DNA of 64,000 nt. Origin: Opitutia bacterium UBA4506 (lineage in GTDB: Bacteria; Verrucomicrobiota; Verrucomicrobiia; Opitutales; Puniceicoccaceae). This document shows, in pieces, positions 7,393 to 15,878 of this stretch. The stretch's first letter is position 1; every line of letters starts with the position of its first letter. Below the pieces are notes generated by a model that saw nothing but the letters and a program-made list of their open reading frames with translations, did no database searches and was not told the DNA's origin. A program made the translations under genes and the position numbers. Where the stretch lies: positions 83,408 through 147,407 of the forward strand of contig DGMY01000025.1 of the NCBI GenBank assembly GCA_002388665.1. Reading direction: 5' to 3'.

Positions 7393-9552
7393 TTAAAGAA
7401 ACAAGCTCAGGATTGAAACGTCATCTTTCCGTCGGGCATCACCCTGAAAATCCCGGAGCTCCTTCAGCAATATTTCGCCCTGCACCTCCGGCGGAGAATC
7501 CCAGCAATTCTCGATTATATTGCGAAATCGGGAGGTATCGAACGGCTCTCGCATTGCGTTCGTTTGCTCAACGAACCCGTCGGTCGTTAAGTAGACCTTC
7601 ATCCCGGGCTCCCGCGCAATCACGGAACAAGTGAATTCCCGAACCTTCTCCCGCTGGCGCCCTCCGATCGACTTGCGATCACCCCGCAACACCTGGCACT
7701 TCCCCCTCTGCTCTCCCTGACCAGAGACCCAATACAGGGGGCGTTTCGCTCCAGCAAACGCGACACTGGAGCGGTCAATTCGAACGATGCACACATCCAT
7801 CCCGTCCTGAGAGTCGGCTCCCGGCTGATCTTGTTTGAGGGTAGATCTCACCTTGCGATGAAGTTCCCCCAATATCTCATCGGGCATCTCCACCTTCTTT
7901 TCCAAAATAATCTCATTGAGAAAGGCATGCCCGATAAGAGACATGAATGCCCCGGGAACGCCATGGCCCGTGCAATCGACGACGGCAGCGATCAATCGAT
8001 TTCGATCACGGTGGATCCAGAAGAAGTCGCCTGAAACCGTCTCACGCGGTTCAAAAATATAGAAATGGCCGGCGATATCCAAATCGAGAGAAGAGAGATC
8101 GGGAAAGACCGCCGACTGAATTCTCCGGGCGTACTCAATGCTGCTCATCAAGTCATGGGTGACTCGTTCGCTGGCGTCCTTTTCCTGAGCAAGCTTCTCC
8201 GCAAGTTCCTCCCGCTTCGTCATTTCCTCTGCCACCCGAAGAAGCACTCGATTGTACTCCTGAGCGACCTGCCCCACCTCGGTGTACGGATCAAACTGTA
8301 CTTGGGAGCTAAAGTCTCCTCGCTCTCGCTGCCGGCGCATATCCCCAAGCAAGTCGAGAATCTCGGTGCTGGCGCCGTGTTCACACACATTGAGCCCTTC
8401 ACGCTCCTTATCCTCCGAAATGCGCAACGGGAATACACGATTCAGTAGGTACAGCAGCAACCATCCAAACCCAAAGGCCCACAGGAAAACCGCGCCCACA
8501 CCGACCGCCTGAACCCACAACTGCTCGCCCCGGGTTAAACCGGTATCAAGCAGAGCGAGATCACCAAAAACGGCCACCGCCAAGGTGCCCCATACCCCTG
8601 GGAAGGCATGTGCGCAAGACGCCCCAACCACATCGTCGATTCGAATTTTCTCCATTCCGAGCGAAACCGCATAGCAAATGATTCCCCCGATCATCCCGAT
8701 CAGTAACGCCTGCCACTGAGCTACATACGGGGCGCACGCAGTGATCGATACCAGGCCCGCGATAATCCCGTTCAGCATCTCTTTGAGATCAAAGATATGG
8801 GTACGGGCCCTCGACACTGCCAACACCGAGATACCACCAGCCGCAGCGGCGAGAAACGTATTGAACACAATGACCGGCACCGAGGCATTGAAAGCGTAAG
8901 TACTCCCCCCATTGAACCCGATCCAACCAAACCAAAGAATGAGCACCCCGAAAGTTGCCTGTACCAAGCTGTGACCACTGGCCAAGGAACGCTCGGTCGA
9001 GAAACGCCCGATCCGCGGACCGATGACCAGGACACTGGCTAGGGCGAGCCACCCTCCTACAGAGTGAACGGCAGTGGAGCCCGCAAAATCGAGAAACCCC
9101 ATTCCCGCGAGCCATCCATCACTACCCCAAATCCAATGACCCGAGATGGGATAAAACGCGGCCGTGACGAGAATTGAGATGATGAGGTACCCCGAGAACC
9201 GCATCCGCTCGGCAACCGCTCCAGCGATAATCGTCGCTGCAGTCGCACAGAACACGAGTTGAAAGAAGAAAAAGGTCCCCTCGCCAAAACTGGAGGACAC
9301 GTCGAAGAAGAATCCTGTGTGCCCAAACCAGCCCGTCGTACCGGCCCCGAACATAATGGCGTAGCCGACAGCCCAGTAAGCTAGGACCGCCACACAGAAA
9401 TCGACCACATTTTTGGCGGCCACATTAATCGTATTCTTCGTGCGGACCAACCCACTCTCAAGCATGCAAAACCCAAGCTGCATGAGCATGACGAGCGCTC
9501 CACTCAAGAGCACCCAAAGTATATCCAACGGGGTATCCACAATCGTTTTCAA
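7393..9552 (-). CDS. Ammonium transporter fused to SpoIIE/PP2C phosphatase (SiaA-like)
   Basis: A 719-residue fusion. Residues 1-375 form a complete Amt/MEP channel: AGAVAERMRFS, the ammonium-site Asp155 and twin pore histidines His163 (FAGSTAVHS) and His315 (ASCAHAF), plus Trp142, Phe101, Phe213 and Ser217 matching the AmtB gate and recruitment site by position. Residues 376-470 form a HAMP-like/coiled-coil linker (PYTEVGQVAQEYNRVL). Residues 475-719 are a SpoIIE-type PP2C phosphatase with metal aspartates in VSGDFFW (Asp509), VVDCTGHGVPGAFMS (Asp526), TDGFVEQ (Asp658) and RKDDVSIL (Asp710-711). The start is TTG 9552 with no good Shine-Dalgarno; GTG 9540 is the alternative. It heads the operon with siaB and siaC, where Pseudomonas has SiaA with a different membrane sensor. 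Ammonium is therefore the inferred signal. Confidence 0.9.
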   Translation of the reverse strand: MKTIVDTPLDILWVLLSGALVMLMQLGFCMLESGLVRTKNTINVAAKNVVDFCVAVLAYWAVGYAIMFGAGTTGWFGHTGFFFDVSSSFGEGTFFFFQLVFCATAATIIAGAVAERMRFSGYLIISILVTAAFYPISGHWIWGSDGWLAGMGFLDFAGSTAVHSVGGWLALASVLVIGPRIGRFSTERSLASGHSLVQATFGVLILWFGWIGFNGGSTYAFNASVPVIVFNTFLAAAAGGISVLAVSRARTHIFDLKEMLNGIIAGLVSITACAPYVAQWQALLIGMIGGIICYAVSLGMEKIRIDDVVGASCAHAFPGVWGTLAVAVFGDLALLDTGLTRGEQLWVQAVGVGAVFLWAFGFGWLLLYLLNRVFPLRISEDKEREGLNVCEHGASTEILDLLGDMRRQRERGDFSSQVQFDPYTEVGQVAQEYNRVLLRVAEEMTKREELAEKLAQEKDASERVTHDLMSSIEYARRIQSAVFPDLSSLDLDIAGHFYIFEPRETVSGDFFWIHRDRNRLIAAVVDCTGHGVPGAFMSLIGHAFLNEIILEKKVEMPDEILGELHRKVRSTLKQDQPGADSQDGMDVCIVRIDRSSVAFAGAKRPLYWVSGQGEQRGKCQVLRGDRKSIGGRQREKVREFTCSVIAREPGMKVYLTTDGFVEQTNAMREPFDTSRFRNIIENCWDSPPEVQGEILLKELRDFQGDARRKDDVSILSLFL

Positions 9553-9702
9553 AGCAGATTCGAAGCCAAACTATTCTTTTACGCCATCATGGTACTTGGA
9601 TCGAGCACGAATCCGACAAATCATAGAAAAATTCTCGTCGGTGAATCGGACGGAAATCGTCGACGTTCGGACCAATTTAATCCATGAACGAAGGTTTACT
9701 TC

Positions 9703-10848
9703 ATGAAATACGACTTCACATCTTTCCCTGACCGTAGCGACACTGGCAGCCTCAAATGGGACCGCTACGCCGACAAAGACGTTCTCCCGCTATGGGTTGC
9801 GGATATGGACTTTCGATCCGCCCCGGAGATCCTCGAGGCTCTTCACCGACGGGTTGATCACAACGTATTTGGGTACACCCTTCCCCATGAGGAACCCGTT
9901 GAAGCAGTCCTAAATTACTTGAAGACCAAGCACGGTCTCACCGTTCAAAGAGAGGCGCTACTGTTCCTCCCGGGTCTCGTCCCGGCGCTAAACCTGGCCG
10001 CCCGCGCCTTTTGCCGCGACGGTGCCTCGGTCGTCACCTCAACTCCGGTCTATCCTCCCTTTCTAACGGCTCCGACCAATGCCCGCGTCCCCCTCCATGA
10101 CGTTCCCCTCATCCGCAAAGATGGCCGTTGGACAATGGACTTTGACGCTCTGGCGCTGATTGACTCCGGTGGCACTTTTTTCCTCTGCAACCCACACAAT
10201 CCGGTCGGCACCTGCTTCACCGAAACCGAGCTTCGCCGTCTGATCACGCTCTGCCGTGAAAAAGACTGGATACTCTGCTCTGACGAGATTCATTGCGACC
10301 TCGTCCTCGACGAGACCGCGCGTCACATCCCGACTCTCGCCCTGGCGGATTCTGAGACTGACTCCGTAGCGGCGCTCTATGCTCCCAGTAAAACCTACAA
10401 TTTGCCTGGGCTCGCCTGTGCATTTGCCGTAATCCCCAATCCCCAATTGCGAGCGCGATTCAAACGCGAGATCCAGGGGATCATTACCGAAATCAATTGC
10501 TTCGGATACGCAGGTTGCACCGCGGCCTACAACGAAGGGGAACCTTGGCGTCAAGAACTCCTCCAGGTCCTTCGTACGAATCGCGGGAAAGTCTACGATT
10601 TCTTCGAAACGCAGTCAGACCGGATCAGCTTCTACCCCATGGAAGCCACTTACCTCGCGTGGTTTGATTGCCGCAAGCTACCGCTGGAGAACCCGGGGCA
10701 GTACTTTGAGGAACACGGCGTTGGACTGTCCGACGGCACTCCTTTTGGCGCTCCCGGATGGCTCCGCCTCAACTTCGGGTGCCCGACCGAACTGCTCGAA
10801 AAGGCGTTGGGCAGACTGCAGAAGGCGTTCGACGCCCTTCCGTCATAG
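9703..10848 (+). CDS. patB: PatB/MalY-type PLP aminotransferase (C-S lyase)
   Basis: A 381-residue fold-type I PLP enzyme of the MalY/PatB subgroup, which cleaves cystathionine and related C-S bonds. It shows the family opening RSDTGSLKWDRY...LPLWVADMDF, the substrate/PLP segment NPHNPVG (about residue 167), CSDEIHCDL, and the PLP lysine in APSKTYNLPGLACAF (about residue 230). The C-terminal WLRLNFGCPTELLE binds the substrate carboxylate. Length is normal (about 390). It starts ATG 9703, divergent from the Amt-phosphatase gene with a 150-bp spacer. It could act as a cystathionine beta-lyase in methionine synthesis or as an aminotransferase; the sequence does not decide. Confidence 0.9.
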   Translation: MKYDFTSFPDRSDTGSLKWDRYADKDVLPLWVADMDFRSAPEILEALHRRVDHNVFGYTLPHEEPVEAVLNYLKTKHGLTVQREALLFLPGLVPALNLAARAFCRDGASVVTSTPVYPPFLTAPTNARVPLHDVPLIRKDGRWTMDFDALALIDSGGTFFLCNPHNPVGTCFTETELRRLITLCREKDWILCSDEIHCDLVLDETARHIPTLALADSETDSVAALYAPSKTYNLPGLACAFAVIPNPQLRARFKREIQGIITEINCFGYAGCTAAYNEGEPWRQELLQVLRTNRGKVYDFFETQSDRISFYPMEATYLAWFDCRKLPLENPGQYFEEHGVGLSDGTPFGAPGWLRLNFGCPTELLEKALGRLQKAFDALPS

Positions 10849-10851
10849 TCA

Positions 10852-10890
10852 GGCCAGTCTCCGGACAATCGTACTGTCCATTCCCTGGCT
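10852..10890 (+). other. Two-tier hairpin after patB
   Basis: Directly after the patB stop the sequence folds as GCCAG / 5-nt internal loop / GGACA, a 7-nt loop, then TGTCC / 5-nt / CTGGC. Both five-base-pair arms match perfectly and the internal loop is symmetric. No T-run follows, so it is not a standard intrinsic terminator; it may protect the 3' end of the patB transcript. The rest of the spacer to 11044 shows no gene. Confidence 0.35.
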
Positions 10891-11044
10891 GTCCCTGCGG
10901 CCTTCATCCTGGTGATATGAGCCAAGGGGGGCCCCAGTGAGGCGCCTACGCACGTCGACTTCCTTAGGGAGCGGAGAGAGAGAATCCTTACAGGCGAGAT
11001 CGACAGTGGATCTATTCGCGCAGCGTCTCGCTGAACCTAAAGAA

Positions 11045-11785
11045 CTATTCCTCAATCACAGCCGTAGAATTCTCAACGAATTCCCCATCCTGCATCGAAA
11101 GCGTTACATCACAAAGTTTCGCCAAGTTTTGATTGTGCGTAACCATCAGTACCGCTTGACCGTGCTCGTGGCACAGCTTCCGCAAAAGATCGAACACCAT
11201 TGTCGAATTCCGCACATCCAAATTACCCGTTGGCTCATCCGCAAAAATCACGGCGGGCTCATTGGCCAAGGCCCGTGCAACGGCTACACGCTGCTGCTCG
11301 CCCCCGGATAGTTGGTTGGCCAATCGATGAGCTTTATTTCCCAGCCCGACCTCTTCGAGAAGCATTTGCGCCCGATCGCGCATCTCGCTCTCGGAGAGTT
11401 TCTCGAGTTTACGCATCGGCAACATGATGTTTTCCAATGCGGAGAATTCTGAGAGCAAAAAGTGAAACTGGAAGACGAAACCGATTGAAGAATTGCGCAC
11501 ATCGGTTCGAGCCTCATCGGAGGCCTTTGCCATATCTTGTCCGGCAATCCAGATATCACCATCATCCTGGCGATCCAGCAGACCCAGGAGATACATCAAC
11601 GTACTCTTGCCACACCCGGAAGGGCCGACAATTGAGTACATGAGACCGGGATTGAGCTGAAGCTCTACGCCCCTGAGAACGTGAACTTGAGACTCCCCTT
11701 TACCCAAGTATTTGTGGATGTTCGAACACCGTAGAACAGGGGTAACCTCTTGTTGCTCTAGCTCTTCTTTTTCTTCCAATTCCAT
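11045..11785 (-). CDS. ABC exporter ATPase, LolD/MacB-type
   Basis: A 246-residue ABC ATPase: Walker A GPSGCGKST, Q-loop FVFQFHFLL, signature LSGGEQQRVAVARAL, Walker B VIFADEPTG and switch His in MVTHN. The insert NLDVRN and the overall length are those of the LolD/MacB/FtsE subgroup, which drive FtsX-like permeases. A GTG at 11794 could extend it by three codons, but it lies inside the Shine-Dalgarno AAGGAG that is correctly spaced for ATG 11785, so ATG 11785 is the better start. It is the last of four minus-strand genes (outer-membrane protein, adaptor, permease, ATPase) forming a MacAB-TolC-like exporter in which ATPase and permease are separate chains. Confidence 0.9.
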   Translation of the reverse strand: MELEEKEELEQQEVTPVLRCSNIHKYLGKGESQVHVLRGVELQLNPGLMYSIVGPSGCGKSTLMYLLGLLDRQDDGDIWIAGQDMAKASDEARTDVRNSSIGFVFQFHFLLSEFSALENIMLPMRKLEKLSESEMRDRAQMLLEEVGLGNKAHRLANQLSGGEQQRVAVARALANEPAVIFADEPTGNLDVRNSTMVFDLLRKLCHEHGQAVLMVTHNQNLAKLCDVTLSMQDGEFVENSTAVIEE

Positions 11786-11797
11786 AGCTCGCACTCC

Positions 11798-13048
11798 TTA
11801 TCCGCTGGTTCCCCGAATAATATCGCCCGGCTCAAGACGGGAAGCCCGACGTGCCGGAATGTAGGAGGCCACCATCACAATGACCGCTGCAATCACCGAT
11901 GCGGTTAAATAATGCATCCAGTCCCAGTGAACCACAAAACTGTCTGTCGCGAAGATCCCTCGAATTCGAATTGGAAGCCGGGAAATCCCGTAAGTACAGA
12001 GGGCGGCCAACGAGCATCCCAGAGCCAATCCCATGACCAGGACGGTAAAGCCCTGCCAAAGGAAGATTCGGCCGATGTCCCGCCGATGATATCCCATGGA
12101 ACGAAGGATCGCGATCTCCTTGGTCTTCTCCATCACGATCATGACGAGAGTATTGAACATCCCCAGACCCGAAATCAAAATGATACTCGAAACTGTTAGA
12201 CCCGAAGAGACCCGGAGAGCACGAAAGACCTGCAACCAGGTTTTCTCCCGCTCCTGCCAGCTCATGGAACCGTGCCAGACGACCCGTTCAATTCGTTCAG
12301 CCACCTCAGGTGCGCGCTCATAGTCCAGGAGAGTTGCCTGGATATACGACACACCAAAAGGCTTCTTCAAAAGGGTACGCGAGGCAGGAAGGTGAAGAAA
12401 GACCCGCTCCTTGTCGACCTGTTCAATACCGGTCTCAAAGATCCCCGAGACCCGGAAACGCATGTTTTCGCCGCTCGCATCGAGAAGAACCGGATCCCCC
12501 ACATCGAGCATCATTCGACGGGCCAACCGCGAACCTACAAGGATCCCGTAAGGGTTGTCCCGGAAACTATCCAAATCCCCGTAGACAATCTGAGTACCGA
12601 GATCGGACACATTCAGGAAGCGTTCGAGGACCACACCATAGGGTTTGCAGTACATCTCTCTGAAATTGCCTTTGATCTGAGCTGAACCACGCAGGACTTC
12701 GGCCACGGAGACCACCTCGGCGAAGCGCTGTACCGCGTCCATCACATCGTCCGGGTATTCCACGCCTTCGACGTAATCGACCCCATCTTCCATCGAGATT
12801 TGAAAACCAGTTCCGCCCTCGACCTCCATCGAACGCATCGTCTGCTGGATCTTGTCTTCGACCCGCAAGGCGCCATTCACCCCGAGCATTGTCCGGATAA
12901 AGAACTGCTCAAATCCGGAGGTTTGGGCCTGGGTCACAATGAAAAATGCAACGCCAAAGACAATCCCGATCAAACTCATGATCATGGACCGCTTTCTCGA
13001 GAGAAGAAAGCGGACCGCGATCAGAAAATTCGTTGAAGCACCAAGCAT
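11798..13048 (-). CDS. FtsX-like ABC permease (MacB/LolC type)
   Basis: A 416-residue permease. An N-terminal helix (about residues 22-42) precedes a large periplasmic domain (about 45-270), then three helices: SSIILISGLGMFNTLVMIV, LWQGFTVLVMGLALGCSLAAL and a last near residue 390. The cytoplasmic loop MEKTKEIAILRSMGYHRRDIGRIF is the FtsX/MacB coupling motif, and the C-terminus YIPARRASRLEPGDIIRG is diagnostic. Start ATG 13048 has GGAG upstream. It ends 12 bp before the ATPase start. The combination with a periplasmic adaptor and TolC suggests export of a small molecule or peptide rather than lipoprotein release. Substrate unknown. Confidence 0.9.
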   Translation of the reverse strand: MLGASTNFLIAVRFLLSRKRSMIMSLIGIVFGVAFFIVTQAQTSGFEQFFIRTMLGVNGALRVEDKIQQTMRSMEVEGGTGFQISMEDGVDYVEGVEYPDDVMDAVQRFAEVVSVAEVLRGSAQIKGNFREMYCKPYGVVLERFLNVSDLGTQIVYGDLDSFRDNPYGILVGSRLARRMMLDVGDPVLLDASGENMRFRVSGIFETGIEQVDKERVFLHLPASRTLLKKPFGVSYIQATLLDYERAPEVAERIERVVWHGSMSWQEREKTWLQVFRALRVSSGLTVSSIILISGLGMFNTLVMIVMEKTKEIAILRSMGYHRRDIGRIFLWQGFTVLVMGLALGCSLAALCTYGISRLPIRIRGIFATDSFVVHWDWMHYLTASVIAAVIVMVASYIPARRASRLEPGDIIRGTSG

Positions 13049-13068
13049 GTATGTGTCTCCGGTCCGAA

Positions 13069-14202
13069 TCAGTCGCCTGAACCCGCAAGCGACACTTGGT
13101 CACCATCGCGGAAGCGGTCGATCTCGTCGGCGATCACCAGTTCACCCTCTTCTAGATTCTCAAGAATTTCCGCTTGGTTCAAACCGAGGAAACCACTGCG
13201 CACCTGCCGCAATTCAACGACTCCGTCATTCACGACGTAGACAAAGTTACCGAAAAGAGCTCTACGCGGAACGAGAAGTGTATCTTCCCGGCGATTCTTG
13301 ATAATACTGACCTCTCCGGTTAGACCGGAACGCAGGAGCTCCTCCCCTTCAGCCAGTTGTAGGTACACTGTGTATTGTTGGGTCTCGGGGTCCGCATTCG
13401 GAAGGACCTTTTCCACCTCGGCCTGGAATATACGATCACCAAAAGCGAGGAAGCGGATACGAGCTGGATGCCCAATTTGGATCCCGGCAAAATTCTCTTC
13501 GTTCACCTTGGCCTCAACCAAAAGTTCATCGCTGTAAATGGTAGCGAGGGAAGTTCTCACGCCGACCAACTCACCCGGCCATGCAAAAATGCGGGTAACG
13601 ATCCCGGAAACCGGGGCAACCACGGTGGTCTTTTCTAGCGTGCGCTGCCACTCCTTCAACTGGATCTCCATCTGGCGGAGCTGGTTATCATCAGAAATCT
13701 TTTGCTCCTCCTGACTTTCCAACAGGAGCTGAAAACTCTCGCGCTGGCGCGCGATTTCGAGCTGGGAGAGATTCCCCTCTCGAAACAGCCGTTCCGCATT
13801 GTCGAGGTCATCCTTCGCCTGCTGTAACGCGATACGCTCCTGTCCACGGAGAACGATCTTTTTCTTAAAGGCCTCATAGTTTGCCTTGAAGGACTCGTAC
13901 TGAAGGCGCAGATCGGTAGGATCGATCTCGATTAGGATGTCGCCTTCTTCGATACGTTTACCGAGCTCCAAAGAGCTGCTAAGAATCCGGCCGCTCACCT
14001 CTGTCGTCAGGGTAAGGCTGTAGGCTGGATTAACGGTCAAACTCCCTGGTACCGCATCGAGCGCGACACCGCGTGTCACTGGTGCAACTGAAGCTTTGGG
14101 CTGCAGGCCAGTCATAAAGAAGTAAACTACGCCGGCAATAATACCTAGCGGCAGTACAACTTTTAGGAAGAGGGATATGAATGGATTAGATTTCTTGGCC
14201 AA
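13069..14202 (-). CDS. Periplasmic adaptor (HlyD/MacA family)
   Basis: A 377-residue membrane-fusion protein with one N-terminal anchor (about residues 10-30). The first half-lipoyl segment is LTTEVSGRILSSSLELGKRIEEGDILIEIDP, followed by a long coiled-coil hairpin (about 95-200), then the second half-lipoyl segment VVAPVSGIVTRIFAWPGELV and a beta-barrel/MP domain (ARIRFLAFGDRIFQAEVEKV). The start is TTG 14202 with AGGA eight bases upstream. It bridges the inner-membrane permease and the outer-membrane channel encoded on either side in the same operon. The VNEENFAGIQIG segment is typical of adaptors paired with MacB-like transporters. Confidence 0.9.
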   Translation of the reverse strand: MAKKSNPFISLFLKVVLPLGIIAGVVYFFMTGLQPKASVAPVTRGVALDAVPGSLTVNPAYSLTLTTEVSGRILSSSLELGKRIEEGDILIEIDPTDLRLQYESFKANYEAFKKKIVLRGQERIALQQAKDDLDNAERLFREGNLSQLEIARQRESFQLLLESQEEQKISDDNQLRQMEIQLKEWQRTLEKTTVVAPVSGIVTRIFAWPGELVGVRTSLATIYSDELLVEAKVNEENFAGIQIGHPARIRFLAFGDRIFQAEVEKVLPNADPETQQYTVYLQLAEGEELLRSGLTGEVSIIKNRREDTLLVPRRALFGNFVYVVNDGVVELRQVRSGFLGLNQAEILENLEEGELVIADEIDRFRDGDQVSLAGSGD

Positions 14203-14280
14203 TGGATTGTCCTGGTTGAAAAACAGAAGACGGACGGAATCTACATTCCGTTCAAACTTTTTGGAAAAGACCGGGTTGAA

Positions 14281-15678
14281 TTAAACGTCAGTTTCCTGGA
14301 AATCCAAGAAATCGACAGCCCGGTCAGCGTTCAGGACAACGAGATAGTCGGCCACTGCTTGCAGCAATGAAGCACGAGCGATGTGAAGTGCAAACTCGTC
14401 TGCATAAAATTCTGCTTGGGTTTGACGATACTCGTTGCTGGAGACCCGCCCTTCACCGAATTCCTTCTTCACACGAGAGTAGATTCTTGAATCGAGCTCG
14501 AAACGGCGCTCGACCAAACGTTGCTTGCGGATCATCACCATCAAGTCGTTCATCATGGTATTCCGCTCCTCTTCGAGGATCTCGATGTTGGTACGAATCT
14601 GATTTTCCAAACGACGTTTCTGCAGAAGATTGATCCGGCGACTGGCCTGGGTGGCAAAACCGTCAAAAACGTTCCAGCTCACGGACAGACCCGCGAACCA
14701 ACGGATAGTATCCACATCATTGGCCGTAGAAGTGTTCACCGGAGCCTGGCTGACGCTGGCACTAAAGCTGACGTTCGGACGCTGGCGGGATTTGATAATA
14801 GTCGAATCAAGATCGACCTTCTCCAGCGTGTTTCGGTTCAACTGAATATTGAAAGTTTCTTCGACCCACGTTGGAGCGACCTCGTCACCGACCAGCTCAG
14901 CTTCGAGGGCGTCGAGATTGATGGGGGCCACTCCCGACGGGATCACTGGATCTTCTTTCACACCGCTGATGCGCTTAAAGCTAGCGATCGTCTCGTTGCG
15001 CTCGTCCTCGAGTTCTTCGATTTCGATCAGAGAATTGTCCAATTCGATCAGGTAAGAAAGGTATTCTTCCTCGGACAGACGACCCGCACGGTAATCCGAC
15101 TCACGGCGGGCAAGGCTAGTTTCCAAATTATTCCGCCTAATACGGAGATTCCGCAACTGCATCTCGTTAAGAATCAGCTCCAAATATTGGTCACGAAGTC
15201 TTTGAACCGTTGCTTGAAACTGCTCTTTGGTTTCGAGAAGGCTGCTCTCGAAGTCAATTTCGCCTTGGTTCACACCCGCTTCAACGGCACCCCAGAAATA
15301 GAGCGGACGGCTCAAACCGACCGAAACCGACCCGGACATACTCCCGTCATTTTCCTCACCGGAACGCTGGGTAAAGCGATAACCCAAGTTACCTCCGACA
15401 CCCAGACTGGGGTAGTAACGCGAACGGGCGATACGCAGGCGCTGCTGCGCGACCTCACGATCAATCCCCACTCGGACGAGCTCTGGAGCGGAGCGCCCCG
15501 CTTTTTCAAGAATCTGCCGAAGGCCCGGATAATAATCCTCAGGCAAAGGCAAGTCGGTCATCCGCAGCGTCGATCCCTCTGCCGTTGCCACACCCTCCTC
15601 TTGGGCGTGAAGCAAACCGACGGGCAGCGCGAGCAAAAGAAAAGGGAGAACCCTCGGAAAGAGTTTGGTAACCGTCAT
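14281..15678 (-). CDS. TolC-family outer-membrane efflux protein
   Basis: A 465-residue TolC/OEP protein. It has a signal peptide (FLLLALPVGLLHAQEE, cleavage likely after HAQ) and two homologous halves of long helices: AQQRLRIARSRYYPSLGVGGNLGYRF in the first and STIIKSRQRPNVSFSASVSQA in the second, each followed by beta-strand segments. Length and duplication match the family. It is the first gene of the four-gene tripartite exporter operon, with a 78-bp spacer to the adaptor gene. Promoter probably lies in 15679-15878, but I could not pick convincing -35/-10 boxes. Confidence 0.9.
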   Translation of the reverse strand: MTVTKLFPRVLPFLLLALPVGLLHAQEEGVATAEGSTLRMTDLPLPEDYYPGLRQILEKAGRSAPELVRVGIDREVAQQRLRIARSRYYPSLGVGGNLGYRFTQRSGEENDGSMSGSVSVGLSRPLYFWGAVEAGVNQGEIDFESSLLETKEQFQATVQRLRDQYLELILNEMQLRNLRIRRNNLETSLARRESDYRAGRLSEEEYLSYLIELDNSLIEIEELEDERNETIASFKRISGVKEDPVIPSGVAPINLDALEAELVGDEVAPTWVEETFNIQLNRNTLEKVDLDSTIIKSRQRPNVSFSASVSQAPVNTSTANDVDTIRWFAGLSVSWNVFDGFATQASRRINLLQKRRLENQIRTNIEILEEERNTMMNDLMVMIRKQRLVERRFELDSRIYSRVKKEFGEGRVSSNEYRQTQAEFYADEFALHIARASLLQAVADYLVVLNADRAVDFLDFQETDV

Positions 15679-15878
15679 AGAAAATCAAGAAAGAGTCTGG
15701 AGTCATTCGCTTCAACCAAAATCAACCGAAATTTCGGCGGGAAGGAAAAAGAATGCACCGGAGAAGCCGCAAAAGTGTCCGATTTCAAGGAAGCATCGCC
15801 GGAACCCCGATCACGAAGCGACCAGCTCCGATCCCGGTTACACCGTTTGCCGCCAAGGGCTACCAGTGCGCTATCGGC

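Noticed and set aside
9553..9570. A GG-N10-GC sequence upstream of the Amt-phosphatase gene resembling a sigma54 promoter
   Set aside because: Spacing fits, but the site ends next to the TTG start and would place transcription at or inside the coding region. Too close to be the operon's promoter unless a leaderless start is used.
10849..11044. Possible riboswitch or small RNA between patB and the ABC ATPase
   Set aside because: Apart from the two-tier hairpin at 10852-10890, the pattern does not match any riboswitch consensus I know; the convergent gene ends leave no target gene.
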